From the NCBI GenBank assembly GCA_002633005.1, contig NMRA01000162.1:1-27602 (forward strand): 27,602 nucleotides of DNA, read 5' to 3'. Source of the DNA: Phoronis australis (Eukaryota > Phoronida > Phoronidae). The notes under the pieces are model-generated. The model saw only the letters and a list, made by a program, of their open reading frames with translations, did no database searches and was not told where the DNA came from. This document shows, one piece after another, positions 11,601 to 19,383 of this stretch. The position numbers and the translations under genes were made by a program. Position 1 is the stretch's first letter. Each line of letters opens with the position of its first letter.

Positions 11601-14600
11601 NNNNNNNNNNNNNNNNNNNNNNNNNNNNNNNNNNNNNNNNNNNNNNNNNNNNNNNNNNNNNNNNNNNNNNNNNNNNNNNNNNNNNNNNNNNNNNNNNNNN
11701 NNNNNNNNNNNNNNNNNNNNNNNNNNNNNNNNNNNNNNNNNNNNNNCTTAATACATATTTCTCATTTAAAATTGATTTTGAAATGGAATCCTATCTGTTG
11801 CGTGATATTCCATATATCTTTTTAGCAGCTATGGCTAAATTACGTTGCTCCAACCACAACTTGATGATAGAGAAAGGTAGACATACTCTCGTGGACCAAA
11901 AATACCGTGTGTGTTGTTTCTGTGTGTCCCTAATTGAAGATGAATACCATTTTATATGTGTTTGTAAAATGTACTGCTCTCTGAGAACTGCATTTATACC
12001 TGAGTGGTGCTGGCATGAACCAAATAAACATAGATTTGTAAAACTTACGAAAATGTCGGAGCCCATTGCTCAGATTAATCTAATGAAATTTGTATATCAC
12101 GCCACTGCTCTCAGGGAAAAGCTGCTCAGCGTTATCCTGTAAACTTTATGTAACATGTGGGCCAAGGCCTTAAATGTTGAAATACATGAATTTGAATTTG
12201 AATTTGAACAGAAAATGAAGAATTTTCAATTTTCAGTTGTCGGTGTTTCCTGTACAGCACAGTGGATCAAACCACACGCGTGCAACATTTTCTATATATT
12301 GTTATAGCACTGGACCACTCAGAGTTTATGCACTGTCATTTTCGTTTCAGTGTTGATTCTAACTATGTGGACCCCTCTGAGCCCTCCTTAGTATATCACC
12401 CTCTGGCAAAGTCTAGAACTCAAAACCTGAATGCCTCTACCGAGATAATTGGTGGCGTGAGTCGAACTGCGTACTTAAAGCAAGAGGATGCTGGGAGCAA
12501 GGCAACCTTCTATGCTCTGTGTACCTTGGATGGTAAGCCTCTGAGTGGCAACAGCTGTAAATTTAATTTGCCATGTTATGTCATGTAATTCATTGGTGTC
12601 AATTAGAAGCTAAAACGCCCAGCACTATGAAAGCTGTTACTGTCTGTTCCTAGAAAAGACTTAGAGTTAACATGTGCTTATTGATGTCAACTGTGCTTTG
12701 AAAATGAAGTCTTATACAAAATATAGTGACAAACATTAACAGTATCATGTCCCTTCTGCTCTTAAAGCCCCATGGAGCACAATTTTGGATGTCAAATTCA
12801 AACTGAATTTGAGCATCTTGATCATTACTCTCCATTTTGTCCTTGGAACTAACTACTGGCTGTAAAATAAAATCCAACAAAGTGATTTGGCTGTACAGAG
12901 TCACACTGGAACACTTTTCTTTCTCAGTAGGTAAGATTTTTTTCTTCTGAATATTACCCACGACATCAATGGTAAGGCTACTGTAGTATTCAGAGCAGCA
13001 AACATGAAACACAACAGGCAGCTTTAAATGGACAACAACCTTTGTTGTCTTGTCTTTTCTAAAAATACAGTTATATGATTATCTCAGAGACACTTTTCCC
13101 GATGCAATTACTTTTCCCCTGACATGTATTTACACAGAGTGTTCAATAGCAAGTTGGACTTTGTGTTTGCTTGATGGAAGTGAGGGACTTTGTGTTTGCT
13201 TGATGGAAGTTTGTGCAGATCCAAGATGAGTTTTTTTTTGATGGACCATTTGCATCACTTCCTGTTGATGCATAGTTAGTATTCGCCTATGGGAATAGTA
13301 ATTATCGGTGATTCTTCAAGATAACTATGGATTTGAGTATATTAAGTAACATCAAATTTTAAAGCAGTTGTTTCCCTTTAAATTAGTGCTCACATCGACT
13401 CCATGAATTCACTTGCATCAGAAATATATTTTATCTGCTGTCAATTGTTCAAACCCTACACTATTTATTTTTGATATTAGTTGTGTTAATTGTTGTCTGC
13501 ATTTAGATTAGTTTGACTTGTGCACTGTTGCAGGGAACTTGAAGCTGGTAGACGAAGACAATATAGTGTGGTCACTGCAAGTTCATCATCAGTTGTTTGC
13601 CATTTCAAAGTTAGATGTCACTGTAAGCAACCTGCAAATTTATAGTTACTGTTTGCTTGTTTCCAAAACCAGTAGTTATTGTCAGGCAGTCTTTATTGTA
13701 TTCACTGCAAGTTAAGTTCAATTCGCACATTAACTCAAATAGCTATAGCAAATAATTATAGCCATCCAATTATTCTTTCCTAAGAACGGCTGAAAGAATA
13801 AGTCATGTATCTCCACACAAAGGAATATCCATCTCTGATGAAATTCACTCATGGCAATCTCTGATATTTTCTTATCTTTTAAGAGACATCAGTACTGAAC
13901 ATGCGCCATTACTGAACCTGGCATGTCTTGTTTTATTTCAAACTAGATTAGATTGCTCATGACCTGTTTGGCCAGCATTGTGACTAAGCACACGGGTCTT
14001 ATATGGCTGAGAGACTGACATGTCAAATATACAGGTGTCTTTTATTTCTAATTGATGTCAGAGCAGTTCTCAAGCTTTTCAACATTGTTAACATGGGACT
14101 TCAGAGGTCGACTGTCAGAATGAAACATGTTACCATACGCATCTCATCTTGCTTAATGTTCTAATCAAATGCTGATATGTCCATTGTTTGTTTTCAGGGA
14201 GATGGAACAGATGAGGTGATTGTCTGCTCCTGTGATGGGCAGACGTACATCGTCAACTACAACAGGCAGGTTGTGAGGTTTCAGTTTGAAGAAAATGTGG
14301 CAGCGTTCTCAGCAGGTACAATTGGTTGATGTCTCTGTGGAAATTTCCACTTCGAAACCACATAGCCTCAAAACAAACGGAAAACCCTCTCAGACATAAA
14401 AAGTGTCGGTGTTTATTGTTTGCATCAATGAAAATTACTAAAGTGTGTGGTTCTTGACAATATTATTAATTTTTTCGCTTGTCCTTGGTCATGAAAAAAC
14501 GATTATCATACAACCATTCGATCTGTGCTGATGGGTATCGGTTAATTTTCATAATCAATGATAACATATGTCCAGTTACTGATCCTCGGTTATATCTAAA

Positions 14601-15797
14601 TTATTAGTACATGAACATGATCAGCCAATATATAAACATTGAGGTTGGCCAGTAATGAAATATATCAAATAAACACAGAAAAGTCAGGAACCCCAACTGG
14701 GAATCGAACAACAGGTCTCTAGATTGCCGGTCTAGTACTCTCACCACTGAGCTACTGAGGACCCGATATCTGCGTAATTACTGTTTACAGCCAACTGTTG
14801 AGTCATACATCCCATGAGCGGTATTTTGCCTTTTTTCACACAGGATTTGTATATATAATTGTCCAATTCCCGAGACAGATACCAAACATGTCATCTTTGA
14901 AAAAAGTGGTTGAAAATTGCCTTCTGATTCGATGCAGGACTTTACGCAGTTGACGGAGAAAAGAATGTGCCATGTTTAATTTACGTGACGTTCAACAACA
15001 AAATCTACATCTACTACAACATCAGTATGCTGCAAGTTCCGTCATCTAACTTAATCAAGGCCATGGAGAGTAACCCTGAAACAGAGAAGCTATTGTCAAT
15101 GTTTAACATCAATTGTAAGTGTCTCTCAGGCCCAACTCTGCCTTCTTTCATAATGTGGTTACTTTGTATGTGGTTTTACCCTTTGTTTATGCACTGCCCT
15201 TCGTTTCCTACATTCAGCCTAAGTATGATTTCTTTACGCCCATAGAAAATTGTGGTTGGAAATAGTCAGCATCTAGCTGTCTGTCAGTCGTCATTACCCT
15301 TGCTTATATGTTGATTGATCTTGAAAGCCACTTGATGAATCACATGATATTTGACACAATGGCAGGAACGTGCTGGAACCAGCCGATTCGACTACTCTAG
15401 CACCCCCCTGCTGGCGGATTTAGTTTTCGACAGGATATTCTTTGGCCACCATTTTTTGTCGAAATAGCTTCACACATTTTTACTAGCCTTAACACAAGGG
15501 GATATGGCTGGAATATGCCACCACCAGTGAATTTTCAACTTTTGCATTTTAGTGCATCAATTAGACCGATTATATTTCATGAGGATCGATAAACACCCTT
15601 AGAACTGTAACCTTTGTCATGCAGTTGCCGGGTGCATTTAATCATTTTGCTCTTGTATTTTTATTATTTTAAGAATGGTGAGTAGAAATGAACAATGTAA
15701 CTGTACCACTTATGGTTGTTTTCCAGCTAAAGACCCAAGACAAGTACAGAAACTGTATCAGTGGTGTTTATATGGACATCATCAGCCAACCACATGA
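2523..15797 (+). CDS. ITFG2: ITFG2, KICSTOR complex beta-propeller subunit (gene span, 12 exons found, at least one missing)
   Basis: ITFG2 is a subunit of KICSTOR (with KPTN, SZT2 and KICS2/C12orf66), which tethers GATOR1 to lysosomes and is needed to switch off mTORC1 when amino acids or glucose are low. Exons: 2523-2618, 5452-5547, 7123-7164, 8829-8897, 9049-9069, 9454-9562, 10010-10143, [missing], 12351-12532, 13534-13622, 14198-14315, 14938-15114, 15727-15797. The deduced protein tracks vertebrate ITFG2 from its N terminus ([14 protein letters not shown]) to its C terminus ([10 protein letters not shown]), with FG-GAP-like blade motifs [30 protein letters not shown] and DGQTYIV. About 400 residues are visible; roughly 35 more in the missing exon would bring it close to the vertebrate length of about 447. 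All introns shown are GT-AG. The start is the ATG at 2523; the frame is open upstream to a GTG at 2493, but only the ATG aligns with the family's N terminus. Family assignment is from remembered family sequence, not a search. Confidence 0.93.
2876..2996 (-). repeat. tRNA-like sequence enclosed by a 13-bp perfect inverted repeat
   Basis: TAGTGTTATAGCC (2876-2888) and GGCTATAACACTA (2984-2996) are exact reverse complements. Between them, on the minus strand, is a tRNA-like segment (about 2965 down to 2895) with an A-box-like TTAGCTGAATGG (2949-2960), TTAGCACG after it, and a B-box-like GGTTAGATTCC (2906-2916). The anticodon arm does not pair well, so this is not a functional tRNA. It is more likely a tRNA-derived repeat. 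No target-site duplication was found next to the inverted repeats. Confidence 0.55.
3038..3061. repeat. Perfect 9-bp hairpin
   Basis: CCAAGGCTA (3038-3046) and TAGCCTTGG (3053-3061) pair perfectly around a 6-base loop GAGGCG. A second inverted repeat follows at once: AGCTGTATG (3067-3075) with CATACAGCT (3099-3107). Confidence 0.8.
4497..4528. repeat. 9-bp inverted repeat
   Basis: CTGGACTGT (4497-4505) pairs with ACAGTCCAG (4520-4528) across a 14-base A-rich loop. TAAT just outside on the left and ATTA near the right edge extend the symmetry imperfectly. It lies inside ITFG2 intron 1. Confidence 0.65.
5452..5547 (+). CDS. ITFG2: ITFG2 exon 2
   Basis: Encodes 32 residues ([18 protein letters not shown], then the conserved KPW and DLGM). 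The acceptor is TATATTTTCAG and the donor is ATG|GTTAAG. Both ends are phase 0. It continues the acidic loop of exon 1 into the conserved NELVVG strand of the first blade. Confidence 0.94.
5548..8828. other. ITFG2 introns 2 and 3, apart from exon 3
   Basis: AT-rich sequence without a recognised gene. Short open frames at 6720-6908, 7817-8041 and 8088-8327 have no family resemblance and no supporting splice sites. A small hairpin CACCGAA/TTCGGTG lies near 6202-6217. Confidence 0.7.
7123..7164 (+). CDS. ITFG2: ITFG2 exon 3 (14 codons)
   Basis: Encodes [14 protein letters not shown], matching the CVGVGD block of vertebrate ITFG2. Strong acceptor (TTTGTAATTTCAG), donor AAG|GTGAGA, phase 0 at both ends. 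Confidence 0.92.
8829..8897 (+). CDS. ITFG2: ITFG2 exon 4
   Basis: Encodes 23 residues, [19 protein letters not shown] followed by DGEK. The AEGW-x-x-x-FD signature is characteristic of ITFG2. Acceptor TTTTTCAG, donor AAA|GTTAGT, phase 0 at both ends. Confidence 0.92.
9049..9069 (+). CDS. ITFG2: Probable ITFG2 microexon (7 codons)
   Basis: A 21-base segment encoding MPGQFKQ, between CTTCACAG and a GTAAAAG donor. It is phase 0 at both ends, so including or skipping it keeps the frame. It lies in a stretch of ITFG2 that is variable between species, so protein similarity cannot confirm it. Confidence 0.5.
9454..9562 (+). CDS. ITFG2: ITFG2 exon 6
   Basis: Encodes 36 residues plus one base (GETAANKD at the start, [12 protein letters not shown] at the end). 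The final block matches the vertebrate PANTKVMLISD motif. The donor is ACAG|GTGTGT and leaves a split codon (phase 1) that the next exon completes as Asp. Confidence 0.92.
10010..10143 (+). CDS. ITFG2: ITFG2 exon 7
   Basis: Completes an Asp codon and then encodes [20 protein letters not shown], ending EKWQLAGQ. The DGDG-x-x-ELVVGY sequence is the clearest FG-GAP/propeller repeat in the protein, with the Asp-rich loop typical of integrin-alpha-like blades. Donor CAA|GTAAGA, phase 0. The family's next conserved block (around PELMVSQPG) does not follow in any visible exon. Confidence 0.94.
10911..11080. repeat. Cluster of direct and inverted AAACCTGGT motifs, possible degenerate foldback element
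   Basis: AAACCTGGT occurs at 10954-10962 and 10969-10977, and its reverse complement ACCAGGTTT at 11066-11074. Degenerate forms lie between (CCTGGTTTT, GACCAGGG). The two halves also resemble each other directly: TTTCA followed by GGTTTAA occurs in both. This could be an old miniature element; the boundaries are approximate and no target-site copy was found. Confidence 0.45.
11269..11746. other. Assembly gap (478 N)
   Basis: A run of N directly after a short CA dinucleotide repeat (CACACACA) and directly before LINE-derived sequence. Repeats at both borders explain why assembly failed here. Confidence 0.99.
11747..12142 (+). pseudogene. C-terminal fragment of LINE ORF2 (zinc-knuckle-like tail)
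   Basis: Open from the edge of the gap to TAA at 12140-12142, so the ATG at 11783 is internal. The translation has the pattern common at the end of invertebrate LINE polyproteins: [26 protein letters not shown], a C-x2-C pair (CCFC), IEDEYHF with His, a following Cys, and a final segment [14 protein letters not shown]. The family context is a short Cys/His motif after the reverse-transcriptase domain. No in-frame stop breaks the visible 131 codons, so the copy is fairly young or the fragment short. LINE clade not determined. Confidence 0.65.
11747..12210 (+). mobile_element. 3' end of a non-LTR retrotransposon (LINE), truncated by the gap
   Basis: Contains the last part of a LINE reverse-transcriptase ORF (11747-12142), then about 45 bases of 3' UTR and a short hexamer tail of three GAATTT units (12188-12209). 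A terminal hexamer microsatellite is a usual LINE 3' end. The element is on the same strand as the host gene ITFG2. Its reverse-transcriptase core would lie in the unsequenced gap. Confidence 0.7.
12351..12532 (+). CDS. ITFG2: ITFG2 exon after the gap
   Basis: Begins with the third base of a split codon, then encodes 60 residues: [17 protein letters not shown], a Ser/Asn-rich loop ([14 protein letters not shown]), and the conserved FYALCTLD strand. The family has LFALCTLDG at this point. Acceptor TTTTCGTTTCAG, donor GATG|GTAAGC leaving phase 1. Its entry phase proves an upstream exon is missing. Confidence 0.9.
13156..13210. repeat. Two copies of a 26-bp direct repeat
   Basis: A 26-base unit beginning GGACTTTGTGTTTGCTTGAT occurs at 13156-13181 and again exactly at 13185-13210, separated by three bases. 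It looks like a small recent slippage or repair duplication within an intron. Confidence 0.95.
13534..13622 (+). CDS. ITFG2: ITFG2 exon
   Basis: Completes a Gly codon and encodes [20 protein letters not shown] followed by FAISKLDVT. This matches the WSVQVDHQLFAL-x-KLDVTG block of vertebrate ITFG2 closely. Acceptor GTTGCAG, donor ACT|GTAAGC, phase 0 at the end. Confidence 0.94.
14198..14315 (+). CDS. ITFG2: ITFG2 exon
   Basis: Encodes 39 residues plus one base: [20 protein letters not shown], then [12 protein letters not shown] and AAFSA. GDG-x-(D/E)-EV and DGQTYI are propeller-blade motifs shared with vertebrate ITFG2. Acceptor TTGTTTTCAG, donor GCAG|GTACAA, phase 1 at the end. Confidence 0.94.
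14685..14764 (-). repeat. tRNA-like sequence (tRNA pseudogene or SINE head)
   Basis: On the minus strand it reads GGGTCCTCAGTAGCTCAGTG and so on. The A box TAGCTCAGTGG is at 14744-14754 and the B-box-like TGTTCGATTCC at 14700-14710. The anticodon stem CTAGA/TCTAG pairs perfectly around loop CCGGCAA, which would give anticodon GGC (Ala) but with C instead of U at position 33. The acceptor stem TCCTCAG/TTGGGGT pairs at six of seven positions with two wobbles. The T stem is largely unpaired, so a functional tRNA is unlikely. It fits a tRNA-derived SINE or decayed tRNA gene with an intact internal Pol III promoter. Confidence 0.65.
14938..15114 (+). CDS. ITFG2: ITFG2 exon
   Basis: Completes Gly and encodes [20 protein letters not shown], then KIYIYYNI and [19 protein letters not shown]. 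The PCL-(I/V)-YVTFN-x-KIY-(I/V)-Y motif is near-identical in vertebrate ITFG2. Donor AATT|GTAAGT is a full consensus. The exon leaves phase 1, completed as Ser by the terminal exon. Confidence 0.95.
15727..15797 (+). CDS. ITFG2: ITFG2 terminal exon with stop
   Basis: Encodes (S)[16 protein letters not shown] and a short tail HHQPTT, then TGA at 15795-15797. It corresponds to the last helix-like segment of vertebrate ITFG2 (LLHQTLYHPDQPP region) but ends about 14 residues earlier. Acceptor TTGTTTTCCAG. The polyadenylation site is not clear: ATTAAA at 16540-16545 and AATAAA at 17086-17091 are candidates. Confidence 0.85.
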
Positions 15798-16354
15798 GCA
15801 AACCTGCTTCTGTAGCTCCAGTCTTTCATTTAGCTGCAATTGATTTCATGAAGCTAAGACTTACTCTTGTATGCATTCCAAGTGTGATATTCACGTGTGT
15901 CGTGAAGTACGTAGTAATGAAGTCAGTTAGCTAATATTTATTGTCTATACTTTATGAACGTTATAACAAGCATCAGCACAATTCTGTGTCCTGCAGTTTG
16001 CCAATGTGACCTCATATTCTGTTTGGCTGGGTTACATAATGTTTTAGGCAGTCCTTTTTTACGTTATTCATATTCCTGTCATCTCATTAATGACATGCCA
16101 ATCATGTGCTATTCTCTACCTCAACTACTCAGAAATCATAATATTAACTTACTAAGCAACTGTCTCTGAAAGATTGGCTAAATTTTTCAGTCTGTATTTA
16201 ATTGAAAATTGGTGTAGTGTCAAAGATAACATTCTGTTTTTTCTCAAATTCAGTGCATTTTTTAATTCAAAGTTAATTGTGGTCGCCGTGCAGAGGCATA
16301 CAATGGTGAAACTACTCGTTACGTTCTGACCGGGATTATGGAGCACCTGCTGAT

Positions 16355-16477
16355 TGGCAAGAACCTGAATGTGTAAACAGGCCACTTTACGAACCTGGCA
16401 AGAACTCGAATGTGTATATAGGCCACTCTAAAAACCTGGGAAGAACTCGAATGTGTAAATAGGCCACTTTACAAACC
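16355..16477. repeat. Three tandem copies of a 41-bp unit
   Basis: Units start at 16355, 16396 and 16437 with TGGCAAGAAC or TGGGAAGAAC, and each contains GAATGTGT, then AGGCCACT and AAACC or GAACC. The copies differ by a few substitutions. The period is exactly 41 bp with no indels. Confidence 0.95.
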
Positions 16478-16643
16478 AACATGGTAACTGTTTTAGAGAA
16501 GTATCTTTAGAATCATTGATAATTATGATAAATTAATTCATTAAAACTGTGGGTGCCCTTTTTAAATTTCTCTTTGGATGCACACAGTGCTCACGAATCA
16601 TTGACATTATGTTAATTATCTGCTGTCATTTTTGTATGTTCAG

Positions 16644-16735
16644 TACAAGCCATTATGATGGCTGGGCAAAAGTTGAATTCATCGTCAAACTTTTCTGTTA
16701 CGATCGAGAATGAAGATGAATTAACAGGACAGCTA
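16644..16735 (+). other. Unassigned exon-like segment
   Basis: A 92-base segment between a good acceptor (TTTTTGTATGTTCAG) and donor (CTA|GTAAGG). One frame gives 30 codons starting QAIMMAGQKLNSSSNF and ending ENEDELTGQL, with coding-like composition. A second frame is also open to a TGA at 16710-16712. Its entry phase (two bases completing a codon) matches the donor of the ITFG2 exon ending at 15114, so it might be an alternative 3' exon of ITFG2, or an exon of another gene. I recognise no family. Confidence 0.3.
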
Positions 16736-17525
16736 GTAAGGTGGCTAAGTCATTATGTAATTATAATTTGACGCCATAATTTTTATTACCGGTTCCAGGG
16801 AGGGGTTACCAGGTAATTTTTGCTGTTAACAGATTTAGCCGTCGTAACGTTAAAACGGTATTTTGTCTGTGGTGATTACTTTGTGTGTTGTAGTCTAAAC
16901 TTGTGTATGCATTACCCATGCCTTGAGGGCACTCTGAAGGAAGGTAGCATGTATCTATAGCATTTTTATGCAGCGCACCTGCAGCTCTGTCGTCATGGTG
17001 TTGGCATACAAGCTAGTACATTGATGATGCTTTCCAAAAATTTTTCAACCATCACAAGCATGCAATTCAAGGTTGCTGACATTTCAATAAATTTTAAGAA
17101 ATAAAAATTATTTGTATTGTTTTTATAGACGACATCTTCTTAACACGAGAAAAAATTTCAACATTCCTTGGAGAAATGGCAGTCTTGTTTTTTTGATAGC
17201 AGACCTTAGGATTATTGACCCCAAAAGAAAATCCCAAGCATGCTTTTGTAGTTGATAGAGTATGAAACAGAATCTGTAAGTTTGTGAAAATGTGGCTATC
17301 TTTGTGGAAAAAATCGTAATCCACCAATTGGAACATTTGGACTTGCATGTGTACTCACAAAATTCTAAATTTAGTTTCGTTCGTCTAAATACTAAAAACT
17401 GCATTTTGTAGTTTAGCTACTGTAGTTAAAATGAAAATCTAATTGTTTGTTTACACTCATGAAACCAATTTCATAATATTCCTTACTGTGATAGGATTCT
17501 GTTTTGGTTACCTGCTCTAATAAAA

Positions 17526-17539
17526 GGTGCACGTGCACC
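17526..17539. promoter_or_regulatory. 14-bp perfect palindrome with CACGTG E-box
   Basis: GGTGCACGTGCACC equals its own reverse complement and is centred on the canonical E-box CACGTG, recognised by bHLH-type factors in animals. The position lies in the 3' intergenic region, so regulatory function is only a possibility. Confidence 0.35.
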
Positions 17540-17750
17540 AATTTTGAATTTGCAATATTGGGGTAGGCTAACCTCCATCAACTCTGAAGTGTTTTCTTAA
17601 GCCATTGATTGAGTTTCAGTGCTCTCGTTGGTAGGGGAAACAGAATTCTAATTAAAGGCAGAAATTCGATTTTTGTTTTAGCCAGTTGAACTAGGCGAAA
17701 TGTGGCTATAAAAAATTATTTTAACAATTTCTGTAGTTGGTAACGAAGGT

Positions 17751-17775
17751 AGACATCTTAAGACGGCAGATGTCT
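17751..17775. repeat. 8-bp inverted repeat
   Basis: AGACATCT (17751-17758) and AGATGTCT (17768-17775) pair around a 9-base loop TAAGACGGC. A short hairpin of unknown significance. Confidence 0.6.
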
Positions 17776-19130
17776 TCATGAACACTTGTCTTAATTGACT
17801 ATCGACCTTCTGACCAGACTTCCTATCTGCCTTCTAAGAATATCACACCTGAACATGCTATCAAAGATTGTGAAAACAATTACAAGTTTTTGTTTGGGTT
17901 TATTTGATAAGATATTCCAGTGATTCATCAGATCTTTGTTAAAGAACATGAAGACACAAAATGATCTACTTTAGTCTACACGGCATGTTTTCGTAAAAAC
18001 TGCAGCCACTGTCACATTCATTTTCACACTAAACATAACTCATCTCATAACATTCAGTTTCCAAGAAAAACAGCAAAGCAAAGCTTTCGAATGTACACGA
18101 TAAAATGTTCAACCACAGATTCATTATTTAAACATTAGCTTTGCACAAGTTACCTTCTTCAAAGCTCACATTTCAAAATTCGAAGACAATCCATGAAACA
18201 CAACACACTTGTTGTGAGCAAACAGTACTTTTAAAAAATTGCGGGTGAGACTTAAAGAGTAAAAGCCAATTAAACCTGACTGGTAAAATAAATGTCTATA
18301 ATAATTGTCCAATTCCATTGCTACAGGGTTGGGAGTTTTAAAAAATGAGACTCATGATCTGTGTTCCACTCTCGTCGAAAAAGCATTAAACTATTCGCAT
18401 TGCTCATGAAATCAACCAAATTTTACACAACCTCTTTATACAGTTACTGGAACACACTTCATTCTTGTGTACCACCCCATCTGTGAATAAAAGCTGGAAC
18501 TACACACTAAACAATCTTGGTTTTTGGCTGAACCAGTACTATAAAAGTCGGCAAAATCACTGCAATATCTATAGTCTTGTGTATGACATATAGTATAAAA
18601 AACAATTGGAGTTGACACTCCATCATCTTCAGTGAAAACGTGACAATCGCTGGTGAAGTGTAAGCAAATCAAAAAATGTCTGTATACCACATTCCTTACA
18701 ACAGATGCAACACATAGTTCCTTAGATCCAGTATAATACACACCACCTTGATCTGCTTATTTTTCACCTAATATCACCTTTGCCTTCAAGATGACACGTT
18801 AATTCCATTGAAAAGAATATATCGAATGCATTGGATTCAGGATATTGTGACATTTTTGTTCATGCTTTGCTTCGGATTATAGAAGCATTATCAGCGAGAA
18901 AAACAATTTTCCGAGATCAGTCTCGGCACAGGATCAAAGCTGCATCCACCTTGGTCAGTTTCGCACTCTGCTGGCTGAACTAAATGAAAAATCCCACTCA
19001 ATAAATGGTAGAGTACTTGAACCGCATTTAACAGGTAAAATCGCAGGCCTTGATTTCTACAAATGCCTGGCAAGCAATGGTGAGTTGTATTAAAATCACA
19101 AAACAGTGTATTTTCATGTTGTATAGCCCT

Positions 19131-19383
19131 GGGGCCTGTTCCAAGAAACTGACTTAAGTTCGTTTTTGACTTAAGTCTTAGATTTGTCTTAACTTCCAAA
19201 CTTAGAAACTTCCAACTCCAGTAAGTTAGTCAAAATTAAGACAAACCTTATGTCAAACACTTAAGTCAAGCTTAAGATCTCTTTCTTGAAATATTTTTGA
19301 GGCATATTTAACCTTCATTTCAAAATTGACTAAAATTTAACATTTGTCTTAGCTAAGTCAGTTTTGTTAGAACAGGTCCCTGG
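19131..19383. mobile_element. Foldback MITE with about 27-bp terminal inverted repeats
   Basis: The left end GGGGCCTGTTCCAAGAAACT followed by GACTTA (19131-19156) is matched by the reverse complement of the right end, AGGGACCTGTTCTAACAAAA followed by CTGACTTA (about 19354-19381). Inside are further alternating CTTAAG/GACTTAAG and TCTTAA motifs that allow nested pairing. The element is about 250 bp and non-coding. The trinucleotide TGG lies beside both ends, too short to call a target-site duplication. Superfamily not assigned. Confidence 0.7.

Larger units (their letters stand above)
10144..12350. other. ITFG2 intron interval containing the assembly gap and a missing exon
   Basis: Holds the AAACCTGGT motif cluster, the N run and a LINE fragment. 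Apart from these I see no convincing exon. Exon 7 ends in phase 0, whereas the exon at 12351 needs two bases from upstream, so at least one exon whose length is 2 modulo 3 is absent from the readable sequence. Confidence 0.8.
12533..15726. other. ITFG2 downstream introns
   Basis: Four introns of 1001, 575, 622 and 612 bases between the listed exons. They hold a 26-bp duplication (13156-13210) and a tRNA-like repeat (14685-14764) and otherwise show nothing identifiable. Confidence 0.7.

Noticed and set aside
11170-11751. Open frame spanning the N run
   Set aside because: It is open only because N cannot encode a stop.
16293-16377. EAYNGETTRYVLTGIMEHLL frame as an ITFG2 alternative last exon
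   Set aside because: Joining it to the donor at 15114 through the nearest acceptor creates an immediate TAG; no family recognised.
18891-19199. 102-codon minus-strand frame as the KIFC1 C terminus
   Set aside because: Lacks the V-N-x-C-x-I-G-T-A block and overlaps the MITE at 19131-19383.
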